Assembly (NCBI GenBank): GCA_013399855.1
Contig: VXAY01004089.1
Span: 1,159,342-1,223,341, forward strand
Length of the DNA: 64,000 bases
Origin: Oxyruncus cristatus
Lineage: Eukaryota; Chordata; Aves; Passeriformes; Cotingidae
Direction: 5' to 3'
Below are positions 21,417 to 60,620 of the stretch, piece after piece. The notes under the pieces were generated by a model that had not been told where the DNA came from, made no database searches, and saw nothing but the letters and a program-made list of their open reading frames with translations. A program made the position numbers and the translations under genes. How positions within the stretch are numbered: the stretch's first letter is position 1; every line of letters begins with the position of its first letter.

Positions 21417-21894
21417 GATCTACCTTTCTCCTGCAGATGGCAACAGCTCCCCGGCCCCGCCGCTCCGCTCCCGCATCCCCCCCGGAGCTGCTGGCGGCTC
21501 ATCCCGCCTCCTCAGCGAGAGTGACAGATAATAACCGCAAGAGTCATAAACCACAAAAGCGATCAACAGTAATATGAAATAACAAATCCACAATATAATA
21601 AAATAATTTTAAAATCGTGGAGTCCTGGAATAATTTTTGAAAGGCGTTTCATGGGTTGTTTCGTTGGGTTATGGAGGAGTCCAGATGCCTCTGAACTGGG
21701 AATATGGGGCTGTGTAATCCCTTCCTAAAGGCACAAACTGGCTCACTGGAAACCCCTCTGAACTCCTGCTGCATCACTCAGGCAGTTCCAAACACATTCT
21801 GTTTTAGTGCAGAAATACGTGGGGTTTGCAGATACAGTTCTTTTCTATTCCCAACTCTTATTTTTTCTATTGCAGCAGATTTAAATGGGAAGAG

Positions 21895-21982
21895 GGAAGG
21901 TTTAGAGGGGATATTGGGAAGGAATCCTTCCCTGGGAGGGTGGTGAGGCACTGGCACAGGTTGCCCAGAGAAGCTGTGGGGG
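21895..21982 (+). mobile_element. CR1 LINE fragment
   Basis: GGGAAGGAATCCTTCCCTGG and GAGGCACTGGCACAGGTTGC then CCAGAGAAGCTGTGG are sense CR1 from upstream of the 3' tail. Confidence 0.8.
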
Positions 21983-24872
21983 CTTTTTTCCTCTTTTTGC
22001 TGTGTGGGGTTCGATTTTCTCAAACAAACTGGCTGTTCCTTGGGGTAAAAGCAAGTAAGGAGAGAGGAGGATTCTAAGCCAGGAAGAAAAACAGAGGGAA
22101 TTGCTGGATGGGGCAGGAAGGAGAGACAAAACCTGTGGCTGTGGCTGGGAGCAGGTGGGAAGCACAACAGAAAGGAAGGTCAGTGGGCACAAGGGGGAAA
22201 TACAAATGAAAGGAGGAAAGATGGAGTTTCAGCCTCAGAGACACATTATCCTTCTCAGTAGAATACGTCTTTTACTATATATAACTTATCTATGTAACAC
22301 ATAGAATGCTAAACACATATTTTATTAAATATAGAGTTCTACCCCACTATGAGGTTTGAGGAGCTGGTGGTCAGAAAATCAAGGTTCTGGTGGGTTTCTG
22401 AGAGGCAGGGGGGGCTGAGGCCATCACCCACCCCCAGCCCAGCCCCGCTGCCCCTTCGCCCCCCTGTGCCTGAGCTCAGCCCCCCAGCCCGGGGGGAGAC
22501 ACCCCGAACTCCACAGTGCACGAGCAAGGTGGGATTTTCCTCTCCCACCGCCAAACCCGTGACACATTTCCCTATTTTTATCCTGATTTTCGGGGTTTAA
22601 ATGTCAGTGGCTGAACTAACGAGCCCAGGCTGTGCAGGAAGCCGGGGCTGGACACGGCAAATCTCTTTTGGCCTGACAGGACCCACCCACCTCATTCCCA
22701 ACAGGGAATGTTTGCCCTTCTCCACCATCCCACCAGTTTGTGGCTGCCCAGAAGGAGCCCACCGGTGGTGTGGTGGCCAGCAGGACCCCCCCAGGCCCGA
22801 GGAGTGGATCCAGGGAGGGTCGTTCCGGAGCTTTTCCCTGGTTTTTGTGCCGCCCCCGAGGCCGACATGGTTATTTATGGAGTGTAAACACCACGGCTAA
22901 AAATAGCAGGATCAAACCTCTCCTGCCCCCTCATCCTGCCCCCACGCTGCCCTTCCAGCCTCAGCATCCTCACCCGCCCTGCATCTCTTCCTAAGGACGC
23001 TTCCCTGTGGATCACACAGCCCCACACCCAGCCCGCTCCCAGAAAAACAGCTTTTCTCCCTTTTCCCCCCACTTTTTAACAACCCCCTTCCCAGGCGATT
23101 CCCTGAGTGCCCTGAGCTGGGCGGGGGGCGGATTTACCCTCTGCAAAACCAGGGAATATCCAGGGAATTCGGGCTGGTGAGACAAACCTGGGTGGGAGAT
23201 GTTTGATTTCGCAAGAATAAAGTCTCTTCAGAGGCAGGGGAAGAGCAGAAGGGCCATGGGAGAGGGCGCTCAGCAGGACGGCGCTCCCGGCGCGCTGCCC
23301 TGCTTTTAGTGGCCCCCGGGAAAACTGGGATCACCTGAAATCCCTGTGTGGGACGGCAGCACAGCAGCTGGGATGTAAACAGGGTGATCCTGCTTGGAAT
23401 GCGGGAGCTGATGGAGTGAGGACCATCCCAGGGCATCCTTTCAGCGCCCGGTGCTCCGGGAGAGCTCGGGTTGCCTGAAGGCAGCCGGGGCGGGATCATC
23501 CCGCTGGGAATTGCTCCTCCTGACTCATGCGAGTCGTGTGGGTGGCACGAAAACCGCGTGGGAGAGGAAAAGGGCTGGGAAAGAATCCGCGGCTATTTTT
23601 AACCCCAAAGAATAGGAAGAGACCGAGATTTTTGGGCTGAGTTGTAAGTAAGAGTGAGACGAAGTCGGGGCAGAATTCCAGGGCTGGAGCGTGGCAGCCC
23701 CTGGAGAACCTCCATGACTAACGAGGATGCCTCTGGAAAAATGTTGCTCCTTGGAAAACACTAAAAATTACATTAAAAAAAAAAAAAAGAAGAAGGGGGG
23801 TGTGGTTATTCCAGACCAGCACAGGGATCATTCCAACTGGGACAAATTGGTTTTTATTCCTTTGAGGACATTTCAATGTCCAGCTGCTCATGGATCCACC
23901 TCCTCCCGGGGTCTCTGACATCCGAGGGCCTGAATACGGATGGTGTTGGATCCAGGTTTAATCGTGGAGTGTAGAAATCAAGATGATTTTATTCAAAAGA
24001 AAAACAGCCATTGGAGCAAATCAGCCCTTACAGGAAGATTTCTCATTATTTGTTGCACTAAAACCTCCATCCAAACTCATTGCATGAGTGGGAGCCTTTC
24101 CAAGGAGTCCAGGGATTAAAATCCTAATTATAAGGAGTTCTTGCACGAGGAGAGACAGTATAACCCAATCTTTCTAATGCTTATTTTTACTAGAAGGAAT
24201 AAAATATATATTGACTGTGAGGTGGGAAGCCTGACAACCCATTGATATCAACATCCCTGCCCTGTGAGATTTCCACCTTTTATTTGTTGAAGAAAAGAAA
24301 ATGGTGGGAAAAAAAATAAATATCACATAAATAAATCTTATAGAGATACAAATAAATGTATAATATATCAGAATGAACAAATTTTATTTATTTATTAGAT
24401 TTCATTTATTTATTTATTCAAGAAAACACATCTCAGTTCTGGAGGACACCCAGACTTGTTAACAGCAGAACTGCCCGGGAGGGAATCAGACTCATCCAGG
24501 GGTGTTTCAGCCTCTCACTCTCTTTCCCTCTTTTTTAAATAGTCCAATAGCAAATATTTGCTGGCAATGGAGATTTCTGAGCTCGGAGGTAATGGCCTAA
24601 TTTTTTCTTTTACATATGCAGAGTCATCTCCCTGTTTCTGGAGCCTTACTGCAGTTGCAGATGTGCTGGAGAAATGGGAAGCACTGGAATAAAATCCTGG
24701 CTCTGTGGGTTTAATTCCAGCAATTCTGAGCTTCCCCTGAGTCCTGCTCCAAGCTCCCTGCCCATGGGTGGGCTTTTTTTTAGGAGCTTCTTTAGGGGTT
24801 TTTACAGGAATATTAAGAACTCCACATTCTGGCCTTGGAAGAGGTTCCCACCAGGCTGAGCTGGGTTTGATT
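21983..24872. other. Gene-poor region, no gene recognised
   Basis: GC-rich stretches at 22380–23500 are open in several frames but show no domain. A short cluster at about 22870–22910 contains TGTAAACA (forkhead-type) and CTAAAAATAG (perfect MEF2-type consensus) 10–15 bases apart, a possible regulatory element. An A run lies at 23775. 24300–24420 is AT-rich simple sequence. Confidence 0.45.
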
Positions 24873-25052
24873 ATCATGGAATTATGGACTGGTTTGGGTG
24901 GGAAGGGACTTTAAAGCCCATCCAGCCCCACCCCTGCCATGGGCAGGGACACCTTCCAATGTCCCAGGCTGCTCCAAGCCCTGTCCAACCTGGCCTTGGA
25001 CACTCTCAGGGATGGGGCAGCCACAGCTTCTCTGGGCAACCTCCAACACAGC
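24873..25052 (-). mobile_element. CR1 LINE 3' fragment
   Basis: TCATGGAATTATGGACTGG, GGGAAGGGACTTTAAAGCCC, CAGGGACACCTTCCAATGTC and CCAACCTGGCCTTGGACACT are antisense CR1, ending at the TTCTCTGGGCAACCT motif. Confidence 0.9.
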
Positions 25053-25789
25053 AGCAATTTGTACCATAATTCCTATAAAACCTCAAGTATCACAAGGTTT
25101 GGGTCTATCAGATATTATAAATTCTATCACTGAAGCTGTGAGTGCCGAGCTTGTGTTTATCAACCAGCCAGATCATCGTCCAAAGCTGTGCTTCCCTCCA
25201 CCAGTCCACGGGATCATTCCCGCTTCCAAATGCTGCTCACCACATGGCAAAAGGCAAACTTCAGTTCATTAGGGTTTTTTCCCCAACTAGTTTTCCCATA
25301 TTTTGGGGGAAAACTTTGAAAAGGAAACTCAGAAGTGAAGCCCCGTTGTACCCAGAGCATTTTAGGGAGCAGGTTCCTGCAGGGTGAGTTCCGGCTTATC
25401 CAGATGCCAGCGGGCTCGGGGACAATCCCGGGCCCCATCAAACGGTTATTTTGCCGCGTCAGCACTTTGGCACCGTCTCAAGGACCCAGAAGTGAAGTTT
25501 CAATGATCCGCCGCTCCAAAGGGATCGATGGGTTCCTGCAGGGGTCATTTGCAGGATCAATAGTTGTTCAGCTCCTGCGAAACTGGAGAAAATCAGCTCT
25601 GAAGCTCCTTCCCAGAAACCACTCGGTGGCTCCAGACTTTACCCCGGACTCCGGGCAGCTGCAAAGTGGGTTTCTTGGAAAAGAGCAGATTTTGGGCTGG
25701 GGGAGGCACAAAGCGGCTGCTGAGGATGATTTATGCAGGCTCAGCAACTCCTGGTGCTGTCCCAGTGCTCTGTTGGGGGACAGAGAAAT

Positions 25790-25855
25790 GTCCTCAGGCC
25801 AGGTTGGACAGGGCCTGGAGCAACCTGCTCTACTGAAATCTGCCTCTGCCCATGG
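25790..25855 (+). mobile_element. CR1 LINE fragment
   Basis: AGGCCAGGTTGGACAGGGCC and TGGAGCAACCTGCTCTACTG are sense CR1; both ends are degraded. Confidence 0.75.
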
Positions 25856-27409
25856 AATCCTGATGGAACCAGTGACCCCTGCCTGCCACCACACCGACAC
25901 AGGAACCCAGAGCCAGGAGAAGACACTCTCCATGCATTTCCCAACCCAGTAGCTGAGCCAGCTCCACCACCCAAACGGCCCAAACCCACAGAGGATGCAC
26001 CACCTACATGTGTGGTCCCCCCAGGATGAGTCCCCTGGCCCTGATTCCCCATGAGCCCATATTTCTGCATTTTCCCAAGCCAGCCATGGGGCTGCTGGAG
26101 CTGGGGCTGCTGGAGTGGCCACAGCTGCACACCAGGATTTGAATTCTTATTTCTCCTTGCTGTGACAGTGCCCAGTTCCCTCCAGCCATCGATTCCCTCA
26201 TCTGGAGGGACACGAGGCTGATCCTCAGGCACTGCCGCAGGCTGAGCCCGTGGCACACACTGCAGGGCCAGCCAAAAGTGCCTCTAATGAGCTATCAACA
26301 GGCTTTAATATTTCATGGTGCTCTGATCGGAGTGAGGGCTTATCAGAAATGCTGTTAAAACACAGCCTCTGGTAACGGCCAGGCGGGGTTCACCCGGCGC
26401 CCGCTGTTTACTCACCGTCCTGTTTGCCTTAAAAACACCACATCCGTTATTAGCAGGAGTCTGGAGAGAGTGCGGCCCCTGGCACGGCAGGGAGCTGCTG
26501 CTGGAGCCAGTGCACGGCATCCCAAATCCTGCTGGCCATGGGCAAGGAAAAGTCCCCAAAGCAAAGGGGCCCTGCAGCCACCCCGGCACTGCCCGGGCAG
26601 GTCAGTCCCGAAGCAGCCAGGGCTGGGGCTGTGCCCACTGCTGCCACCCTCCTGCTTACTTTTCCCAGCTCCAGCACCCTTCCGTAGGGAGAAATGCCCA
26701 AAAAGTGAGGATATATCCCCAGAATAACCCCCTGAATACGAAGAAAGAACAGCAGGTTCTCATTGTTTGCTAGAAGCCCAACCCCTCCTTCCTCAAACTC
26801 TGCCTGGTGCTTTGTTGCCACTGAGAACATTTTGTCCCCCATCCTTGCTCCTGAGTTCCCCAAAATGTGTCATGGATGTGACAGCCATGGAAGTGGGGCT
26901 GGCAGCAGGACCAGGTTTGCAGATCTGAGCAGTGAAATCATCACCAGTGGAGCAAACGGGACAGAGGAAACGAGTCCATCCCACACGACGGTCACGGAGG
27001 TGGGCCAGGGGCTGCCTATCAGATTTGGCACATGGTCACCCAAAAGGGAACCAGGCAGAGAAATGCTGCTCAGTTTTTGCCATGTTCCGTGTTAGTAAGT
27101 TTTTCCATGACTGGATGAGACCTTCCTCCCCTTTGCAGCTGAGCTGGGGGGAATCACCAAATGACACCATTGAGGGGCTGTGGTCAGAGGGGACAGGTAA
27201 AGGGGTGGGTTGGGACCCCAGGAATATGGGCAATGGTCACTCCCTGCTGGGTGACACAGGGACCTGTGACACCTTAATGGCAGGAATGAAAACCAACAGA
27301 AAGGAAGGATGAGGAGCTCACTCTGTGCCTGCACTGGCACTGCGTGCCCTGACACTGCAGGTGTCCTTTTTAAGGGGCAAAATCAGTGGTGGGCTCTGCA
27401 CCTCGGGTG
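25856..27409. other. Gene-poor region, no gene recognised
   Basis: No supported gene. 26265–26440 is less repetitive than its surroundings and reads like possible conserved non-coding sequence (words such as CTAATGAGC, GGCTTTAATATTTCATGG), but conservation cannot be judged from one sequence. Confidence 0.4.
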
Positions 27410-27925
27410 TCCCCTCCCATGCTCAGGCCTCAGGCATCACTTACCTCATGTCCTTGGCTACCACTCATCCCTACGTCCTCAAACTCATGCCCACACTCTT
27501 AGGTACTGCTTATCCCTGAATCCTTGAGTTCATTCCACATTCTCAGGCGTTGCTCGTCCCCACACCATTGGCTACCACACACCTTTGTGTCCTCGAGTAT
27601 GGCTCATTCCTGCATCCCCTGGTTCACCCTCACATCCTTGAGTCCTGCTCATCCCTGTGTCCTTGGGTCCCGCCCTTCCCTGCACCCTTGGGTACCACAC
27701 ATCCTTCTGTCCTCCAGTACTGCTCATCCCTGAATTTTTGGGTATCACACATCCTTGTGTCCTGCAGTACTGCTCATCCCTGCATCCTTATGTACCACTC
27801 ACCTCTATGTCCTTAGTTCCTGCTCCTCCCTGCATCCTTGGGTACCGCTCATCCCTGTGTCCTGAGTACTGCTTATCCCTGCATACTCGGGCTCATCCCC
27901 GTGTCCTCACGTTATCCCTGTGAAC
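27410..27925. repeat. Diverged minisatellite of about 50 bp
   Basis: The phrases ACTGCTCATCCCTG, CATCCTTGGGTACC and CACACATCCTTGTGTCCT alternate about a dozen times across 500 bases with moderate divergence. The long Pro/Ser/His open frames here are repeat translations. It ends about 100 bases before a CpG-rich promoter-like block. Confidence 0.85.
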
Positions 27926-27999
27926 GATTCCAGACTATCCCTGCTCGATGGTCCTGCCCCAGCTGGTTCTCGGCGCTAATTTTGGGGCGCACTGAGCGC

Positions 28000-28204
28000 T
28001 GGGGTGGGCGGCGGGGTCTCCCCGCTGGGCGATGCCGCTCCTGGCCGGGTTCCGCAGCCCCATTAGCCCGTGGAGCGCCGCCAAACGTCCGCATCAATAT
28101 TTGATGCGGGACGAGGCCCCTCCGGGCGCGGATAAAACGCGGCGCCGCGGGCGGGCGGAGCGCGGGGATGGCGGGCGGGCGGGGGCCGGGGCCGTGCGGC
28201 CGCG
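28000..28204 (+). promoter_or_regulatory. CpG-rich promoter-like block with a TATA-like box and ATG, running into a gap
   Basis: After AT-neutral repeats the sequence becomes extremely CpG-rich, contains GATAAAAC at 28131 (TATA-like), and has an ATG in good context at 28168 opening a frame MAGGRGPGPCGR that enters the gap. The position between IL12A and IFT80 on the + strand is where mammals carry the intronless C3orf80 gene. The 12 visible codons are too few and too GC-rich to identify it. The assignment is therefore synteny-based inference only. Confidence 0.35.
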
Positions 28205-28573
28205 NNNNNNNNNNNNNNNNNNNNNNNNNNNNNNNNNNNNNNNNNNNNNNNNNNNNNNNNNNNNNNNNNNNNNNNNNNNNNNNNNNNNNNNNNNNNNNNN
28301 NNNNNNNNNNNNNNNNNNNNNNNNNNNNNNNNNNNNNNNNNNNNNNNNNNNNNNNNNNNNNNNNNNNNNNNNNNNNNNNNNNNNNNNNNNNNNNNNNNNN
28401 NNNNNNNNNNNNNNNNNNNNNNNNNNNNNNNNNNNNNNNNNNNNNNNNNNNNNNNNNNNNNNNNNNNNNNNNNNNNNNNNNNNNNNNNNNNNNNNNNNNN
28501 NNNNNNNNNNNNNNNNNNNNNNNNNNNNNNNNNNNNNNNNNNNNNNNNNNNNNNNNNNNNNNNNNNNNNNNNN
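28205..28573. other. Assembly gap, 369 N
   Basis: Unresolved bases lie between two GC-extreme flanks. The gap may hide a GC-rich coding exon; the true length need not equal 369. Confidence 0.99.
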
Positions 28574-28690
28574 GGCTGAGCCCCCCAAAGCCCTGCGCAC
28601 CCCTGGGGCCGGGGGGAGCCGGGCTGAGCCCCCCAAAGCCCTGCGCACCCCTGGGGCCGGGGGGAGCCGGGCTGAGCCCCCCAAAGCGCA
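28574..28690. repeat. 48-bp GC-rich tandem repeat, about 2.4 copies
   Basis: The unit beginning GGCTGAGCCCCCCAAAGCCC recurs at 28574, 28622 and 28670, at a 48-base period that keeps one frame open. The array touches the gap and probably extends into it, which may be why assembly failed. Confidence 0.9.
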
Positions 28691-31584
28691 CCCCGGATCT
28701 TCACGGAGGGACACAGAGGATGACTGGGACCCTCGGGAGATGCCGGACGTCCTCAAGGGTCAGGCATTGGTCTCCGCGGTCTCCAGGAGGGGTGCGACGC
28801 CAGGACACAGCAGCGTTCCCTGGAGGGACATTGGCAATCCCCGGGAAGGCTCCCACCGGGATCCGCGGCAGGAGGGCTTGCTGGACACCTGGTCCTGCGG
28901 AAGGGATTCCTCGGGGATTCCTGCAGGATGCTGGGGCCCATGGAGGGATGTGCCACTGTGCCTGGGAAGGAGCTGCTGGTTCGCAGTGGGACTATATATA
29001 TGACACCAGGACTTCCCAGAGGGACACATCCCAGCGCTGGAGGGACTTCCAGGAGGACGCTGACTTGGGGACATCACCTCTGGTCCAAGGCCATCACCTC
29101 CAGGATGGTGACATGCTCTTCAGGGCATGATGGAAAAAGCCGGCTGCAGTTGGGCGCAGCATCCCCAGCTCCCCTCGCCTGGGCACGGCACCGTGCTCCC
29201 TGGAATTTTGGGTTTGCTCAGCTGTGGGAGCAGCAGGAGGCTGTGCCCGTGACCACGGCTGGGTGACCCTCACCCCTGCCATGCCCAGGGGTGCTGGGGG
29301 CACAGCAGGACCAGGCTCTCCCCCCTGGAATGACGCAGCGGGTGTATGGAGCCTCCCAGGGGCAGCAGGGCAAAGGGAGGAGAAACACCTGAGAGCTTGC
29401 TCATAAAATCCTGGCACCTTCTGCTCCCGTGGTTTGATTTCCCCCCGGTGACCTGGGATCCCTCCTGCTCCAAGGGAAGTGCACATCCCAGCACAGGCCA
29501 TCAGTGCCGACACTGCCGCGGCTCCTGCCCACAACGGGAAAACTTGCCAGGAACAAGGCAAATAAACCCAAGGACAGGCACAAACCACCTCCATCCTCGC
29601 TGCCATCACACCTGAATGAGCTGGAAGCACCTACATTACTCCTACACTACCAACTGGCCACAGCTTCCTACAGGGTTAGGAGCTCGCCTGAGCTCTCCCC
29701 CAAGAATGGAATCGGTTTGTGCCCCAAAGCTCCATAAAATCCCTTTTTTTCCCAGCTTGAATTGAGCACTTGGAGGATCCCGTCAGGAGCCGCAGCCACG
29801 AGCCCTTTTCCCTTCCCTCTTTTCAAGGCACATCTGTAATTGCAGAGAAACCCTGAATGTTTATTTAGAACAGAATTAGAGCGTTTCCAGACTGCAGGAT
29901 CTCAACGTCCACATTCACATGAGGCGAAATATTCCTGCAGAGCCACAAAGGGCACAGAAATAATTAAACATTACGAGTTTTTTTTTGTGCACCCATTTAA
30001 TTTGGCACGTTGCCTCTCCCCCTGAAGATACGAGCCCATCCCAATTTTCCACGAAGCACTTAGTTCTCACCAGAACCATCTACAGCAGGGCAAAGGCACC
30101 TGAATTCAAATTAACTGGCTGTGTTTCAGTACTGGAAATTTTACTGGATCAATAAAAATGTACTTTGGAAATAGAGAGTCTTTCATGTGATCAATTCGTG
30201 AGCCCCTTTTTACTCCCCAGCTCTTCCCCCTGCAGAGTGAAATGTCAGCTTTGGCATCACACAAATCAGGAAGTCTCAGAATTTGGAAGTTTAATAAAAA
30301 ACCCCCAACACATAAACCCAATAAAAATATTAAACACACACATATATATATATCACTAAAAATATCAACCCCAATAATGTCCCCCACAATCCCCCCTTAT
30401 CTCTAGGTTACCTATTTAAATAAATACCTATATATTTAAACTTCAGAGTTAAATTTTAGAAAGCGTCAAGCTTTTCCATGATTGGCTTCTTATAATTTTG
30501 ACTATTCCGAAGTGAATAAGGCAACAATCAGCAGGGGGTTTTCTGTAGCAAATGGTTCTACCTAAACTGTGAAATCAAATTTTCAGGTCAGATGATTCAA
30601 AGCTTCATCCTGTTCCAGCCCCAAAGGATAAAATCCCACAGATAAACAGAGATCTCAAAGTCTTACTGTCTTAAATACCAGAAAAAAAAAAAGATATTTT
30701 TATTTTTTCCCCTCGGCTATTAAAAATATGCAATGGGCTTTTAACCACTCACTTTTACCTCATTTAAAGAGATATTTTTCCACCTGCTTTCTGATAACCA
30801 GAGAGGGTTGTGGTCAATGTAAAACGAAGTGTAAGAACTCAACTCCCACCCTGCAATGGCAAAATTGGGGTTATATTTGATAACTGATCCATCTCTGCAG
30901 CACCCAAACAATGGAATTTCAATCGTTTAATCCCTGCTTCTTACACTGGTCTATGATGGTTTAAAATCAAGCTTAAATATTTCAATATTTAAGGAATTAT
31001 TTATTTTTAAGAGATATTAAACCACTGAGGAATCACTGGTTTTGCTCTGGGCAACAATGTAACCAAACCATACCCGAAACATCTGTATCCTTCTGCTATT
31101 TCTTTTCATTCATTTATTTATTATTTGGTTTTATTAGGAAATTTATGAACCATGCACAAAAGGGTCACATAATGATTCACAAACCTGGTTTGTGAAAGAC
31201 ATTTCCCATATGTTCAGATATTTTGGGGGTTACATTTTAACAATACATATCATACAATGTCAGTGCTGAACAACCTGCTGCTGTATTTATCACACAAAGA
31301 ACTTCTGCAAAAGCAGCTCAAATACACAGCCCATTTTATATGCAAAGCAAAGAAATCCTGATGAAATAACACAAATGTAAAAAATAAAAACAGTGTTGGC
31401 AAATCAAGTGCTTTGGGCAGAAAAAAAAACCCCAAGAAATGCTCTTCCTTGTTTTAAATATTGCTGTCGGTTATACAGGTGAGATGCTACAAAACCAACC
31501 CCCAGCGCTGCTTGTTACCTCAAACAACCCTAAAAGCACATTCCCAAGTATTTTAAACAACTTACAGTCTCTCAGAAAATACCC
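28691..31584. other. Intergenic region upstream of the IFT80 3' end
   Basis: No gene is recognised. 28700–29750 is GC-rich with many overlapping non-specific open frames. From about 29830 the composition shifts to AT-rich unique sequence. A TA microsatellite lies at about 30340. Part of the right side may be IFT80 3' UTR if the distal poly(A) signals near 31113 are used. Confidence 0.5.
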
Positions 31585-31590
31585 TTTATT
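31585..31590 (-). terminator. Candidate IFT80 polyadenylation signal
   Basis: AATAAA on the − strand lies about 600 bases past the IFT80 stop at 32192. Further AATAAA copies occur near 31113–31135, so the actual 3' end is uncertain. Confidence 0.4.
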
Positions 31591-32191
31591 GGGAAACAGT
31601 TTGCTCAGTGACAAACCTGAGTTGCTGAAATCGCCTGAAATTACCTGTTAAAGAACTTGCTGGTCCACGTGCACTGGCAGAAACAGGTATTTACCATGAC
31701 TGGGAGTGAAATGTTCTGTACTCTATATGCTCAAGCTCCTTTTTCACACTTTCAGTACTTACAGTTTGCTAAATGTGGTTTTAGGACAATTTAAACCAGA
31801 CTTTGGAGAGGTCCCTGAGGCTGCAGAAATAACCCAACTTCTTACGTGGGTGCTTAAACAGAGAAATTGGTACTTAATTAAAGGCAACCAAGGTTAAGCC
31901 ATTTGACTGGCAACGACAATTTAAAAGCCACTAACAGAGGGACAGTTAACTTCCCTTTTTTCTCAGACATCGTGGACTAAAGTGGAGCCAGGGCACCAGA
32001 ACACAAACCCAGCTCAAAATGAGAGCAAATAAACAATTCTGTGTGTCACCCAGCCAGTAAGAGCCCCACAAATTCTCACTCCTGTTGCCCACTAAATGTT
32101 CCTGTGGCTTCTTTTTTTTTTTTTAACGTTTATCAAAATATGCCAGCACAAAACCTTCCAGAAGCACTTGTTAAGGTGCCCCAAATGTCAG

Positions 32192-59148
<26,957 letters not shown>

Positions 59149-59430
59149 CTCAGTTGTTCAGGTGGGGCATTAAAAACCATACGTTAGAACTGTAATACAA
59201 GAAAACAAATACATAGATATATAAGCAGCATAATATATGTATGAATATATAAGCAGCCAAAATTAAAATGGAAGACATTAACATCACAATAAAAAGGTTT
59301 GAAGTAATATTCCATTAGTACTGAGGGAGAATAAGCACCAAAACTGACCTTTTTCGTACAGTATCCAACCGTAAAATTATCTTATTGCTTAGTATAAACA
59401 GAGTGGACAATTCAAAGAAAAAAGGATACT

Positions 59431-59490
59431 GGGAACAGAGAATCCTCGGATTGTTAAGGCTGGAAAAGAGCTTTAAGATCACCAAGTGTG
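59431..59490 (-). mobile_element. Short CR1 3' tail
   Basis: AGAATCCTCGGATTGTTAAG and GGCTGGAAAAGAGCTTTAAG then ATCACCAAGTG match the antisense 3' end of CR1. It lies between the IFT80 start-codon exon and its presumed untranslated first exon. Confidence 0.75.
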
Positions 59491-60480
59491 AAACATTACA
59501 GGTTGAAACGCTGAAGTTCCCTTGTGCTGACATACAGCCAGGAGGGTGGATGGAAGGGAAAACAATATTTTCCTCTCAACGACAAGTCCCGAACTTTACT
59601 GTAATCTTTGAATATGGTTTAATCACTCTGTACGTGCCCCCAGGGGGCTGAACGCCCACCCCGGGGTGGCACAGCCGCTGCCACCCACAGGTACATCCAT
59701 CACCACCCATCCCACGGATCCCTACGTACAGCTCCCAAGGGATCCAGCGGCGGCTCCGCTGGAGGTTTAGGAGAGATGGGGCAATAACCGGGAGTTATTC
59801 CGGCTGGGAGACGCCAAACTCCGCGACACCGCCTCCTCCGTCCGGAGCCGCCGGGAGAGGAGGAGATCGGGATCAGGGACGAGGGAGGAGAGGGAGCAAG
59901 AGCGGGACAGGGGAGCGCAGGGAATGCCAGAGGGCAGGAGGGGGGCAGCGCAGGGAAGGAATGCCAGAGACCAGGATACGGGGGCGCCGGGAACGACAGA
60001 GAGTAGGATAGGGGAGAATGCATGGAATGCCAGAGAGCGGGATGGGGAGAGAGCAGGGAAGCAATGCCAGAGAGCAGGATAAGGGGAATGCAAAGAAGGA
60101 AAACCAGCGGGCAGAAAGAGGAAGCTCAGGGAAGGAATTCCAGAGAGCAGGATGCGGGGGGGTGGTGAGCGCAGGGAGGCCAAACCAGAGGGCAGGACGG
60201 AGGGGAACCGGGAAGGAAACACCAATCCCTCGGGGCAGCCTCGGCCCCCACAGCCCGCTCTCCGCCCGCGCCAACACCCCGTTTTCCCCCAGTTTCCAGC
60301 TTCCCAAGCGGCAGATTTTCCAGCGCCCCCGGGCAGTGCCGGGCTCGGGGCTCCCCCGCCCTCATTCACCTCCTGGTGCCCGGAGCTCTCCCGACCTCGG
60401 GGGGTCCCGTTGTCCGCCCCCTCGCCCCCCGCGGGGTGACTCACTCCTGCCGCTGACAGGGGGCCGGCGGCCGCCTTTAC

Positions 60481-60620
60481 CTGCGCGGGCAGCGGGGGAA
60501 CAGCGCAGAGCGGCGGCCGGACCCCGCTCCCGCCGTACCCCGGGATAATCCCGCCTCTCTCTCCCGTCTCCCGTCGCCTCAGGAGCGGCAGGACCCGCTC
60601 CCCCCGCGCCCAAGCGCCAC
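60481..60620 (-). other. Candidate untranslated first exon of IFT80
   Basis: The − strand offers a strong donor CGCAG|gtaaag at 60481 within the CpG island, about 1.3 kb upstream of the start codon. A second donor-like GGA|gtgagt lies near 60447. The 5' limit is a guess; transcript data would be needed. Confidence 0.4.

Noticed and set aside
28032..29130. About 320-codon frames on both strands across the 369-N gap
   Set aside because: More than a third of the residues are unknown, both strands are open, and the visible parts are repeat or low-complexity translations.
59700..60548. Long − strand frames of up to 225 codons with Leu/Pro/Ser-rich sequence
   Set aside because: They come from diverged short GC repeats in the IFT80/SMC4 CpG island and overlap on both strands; no start context or domain.
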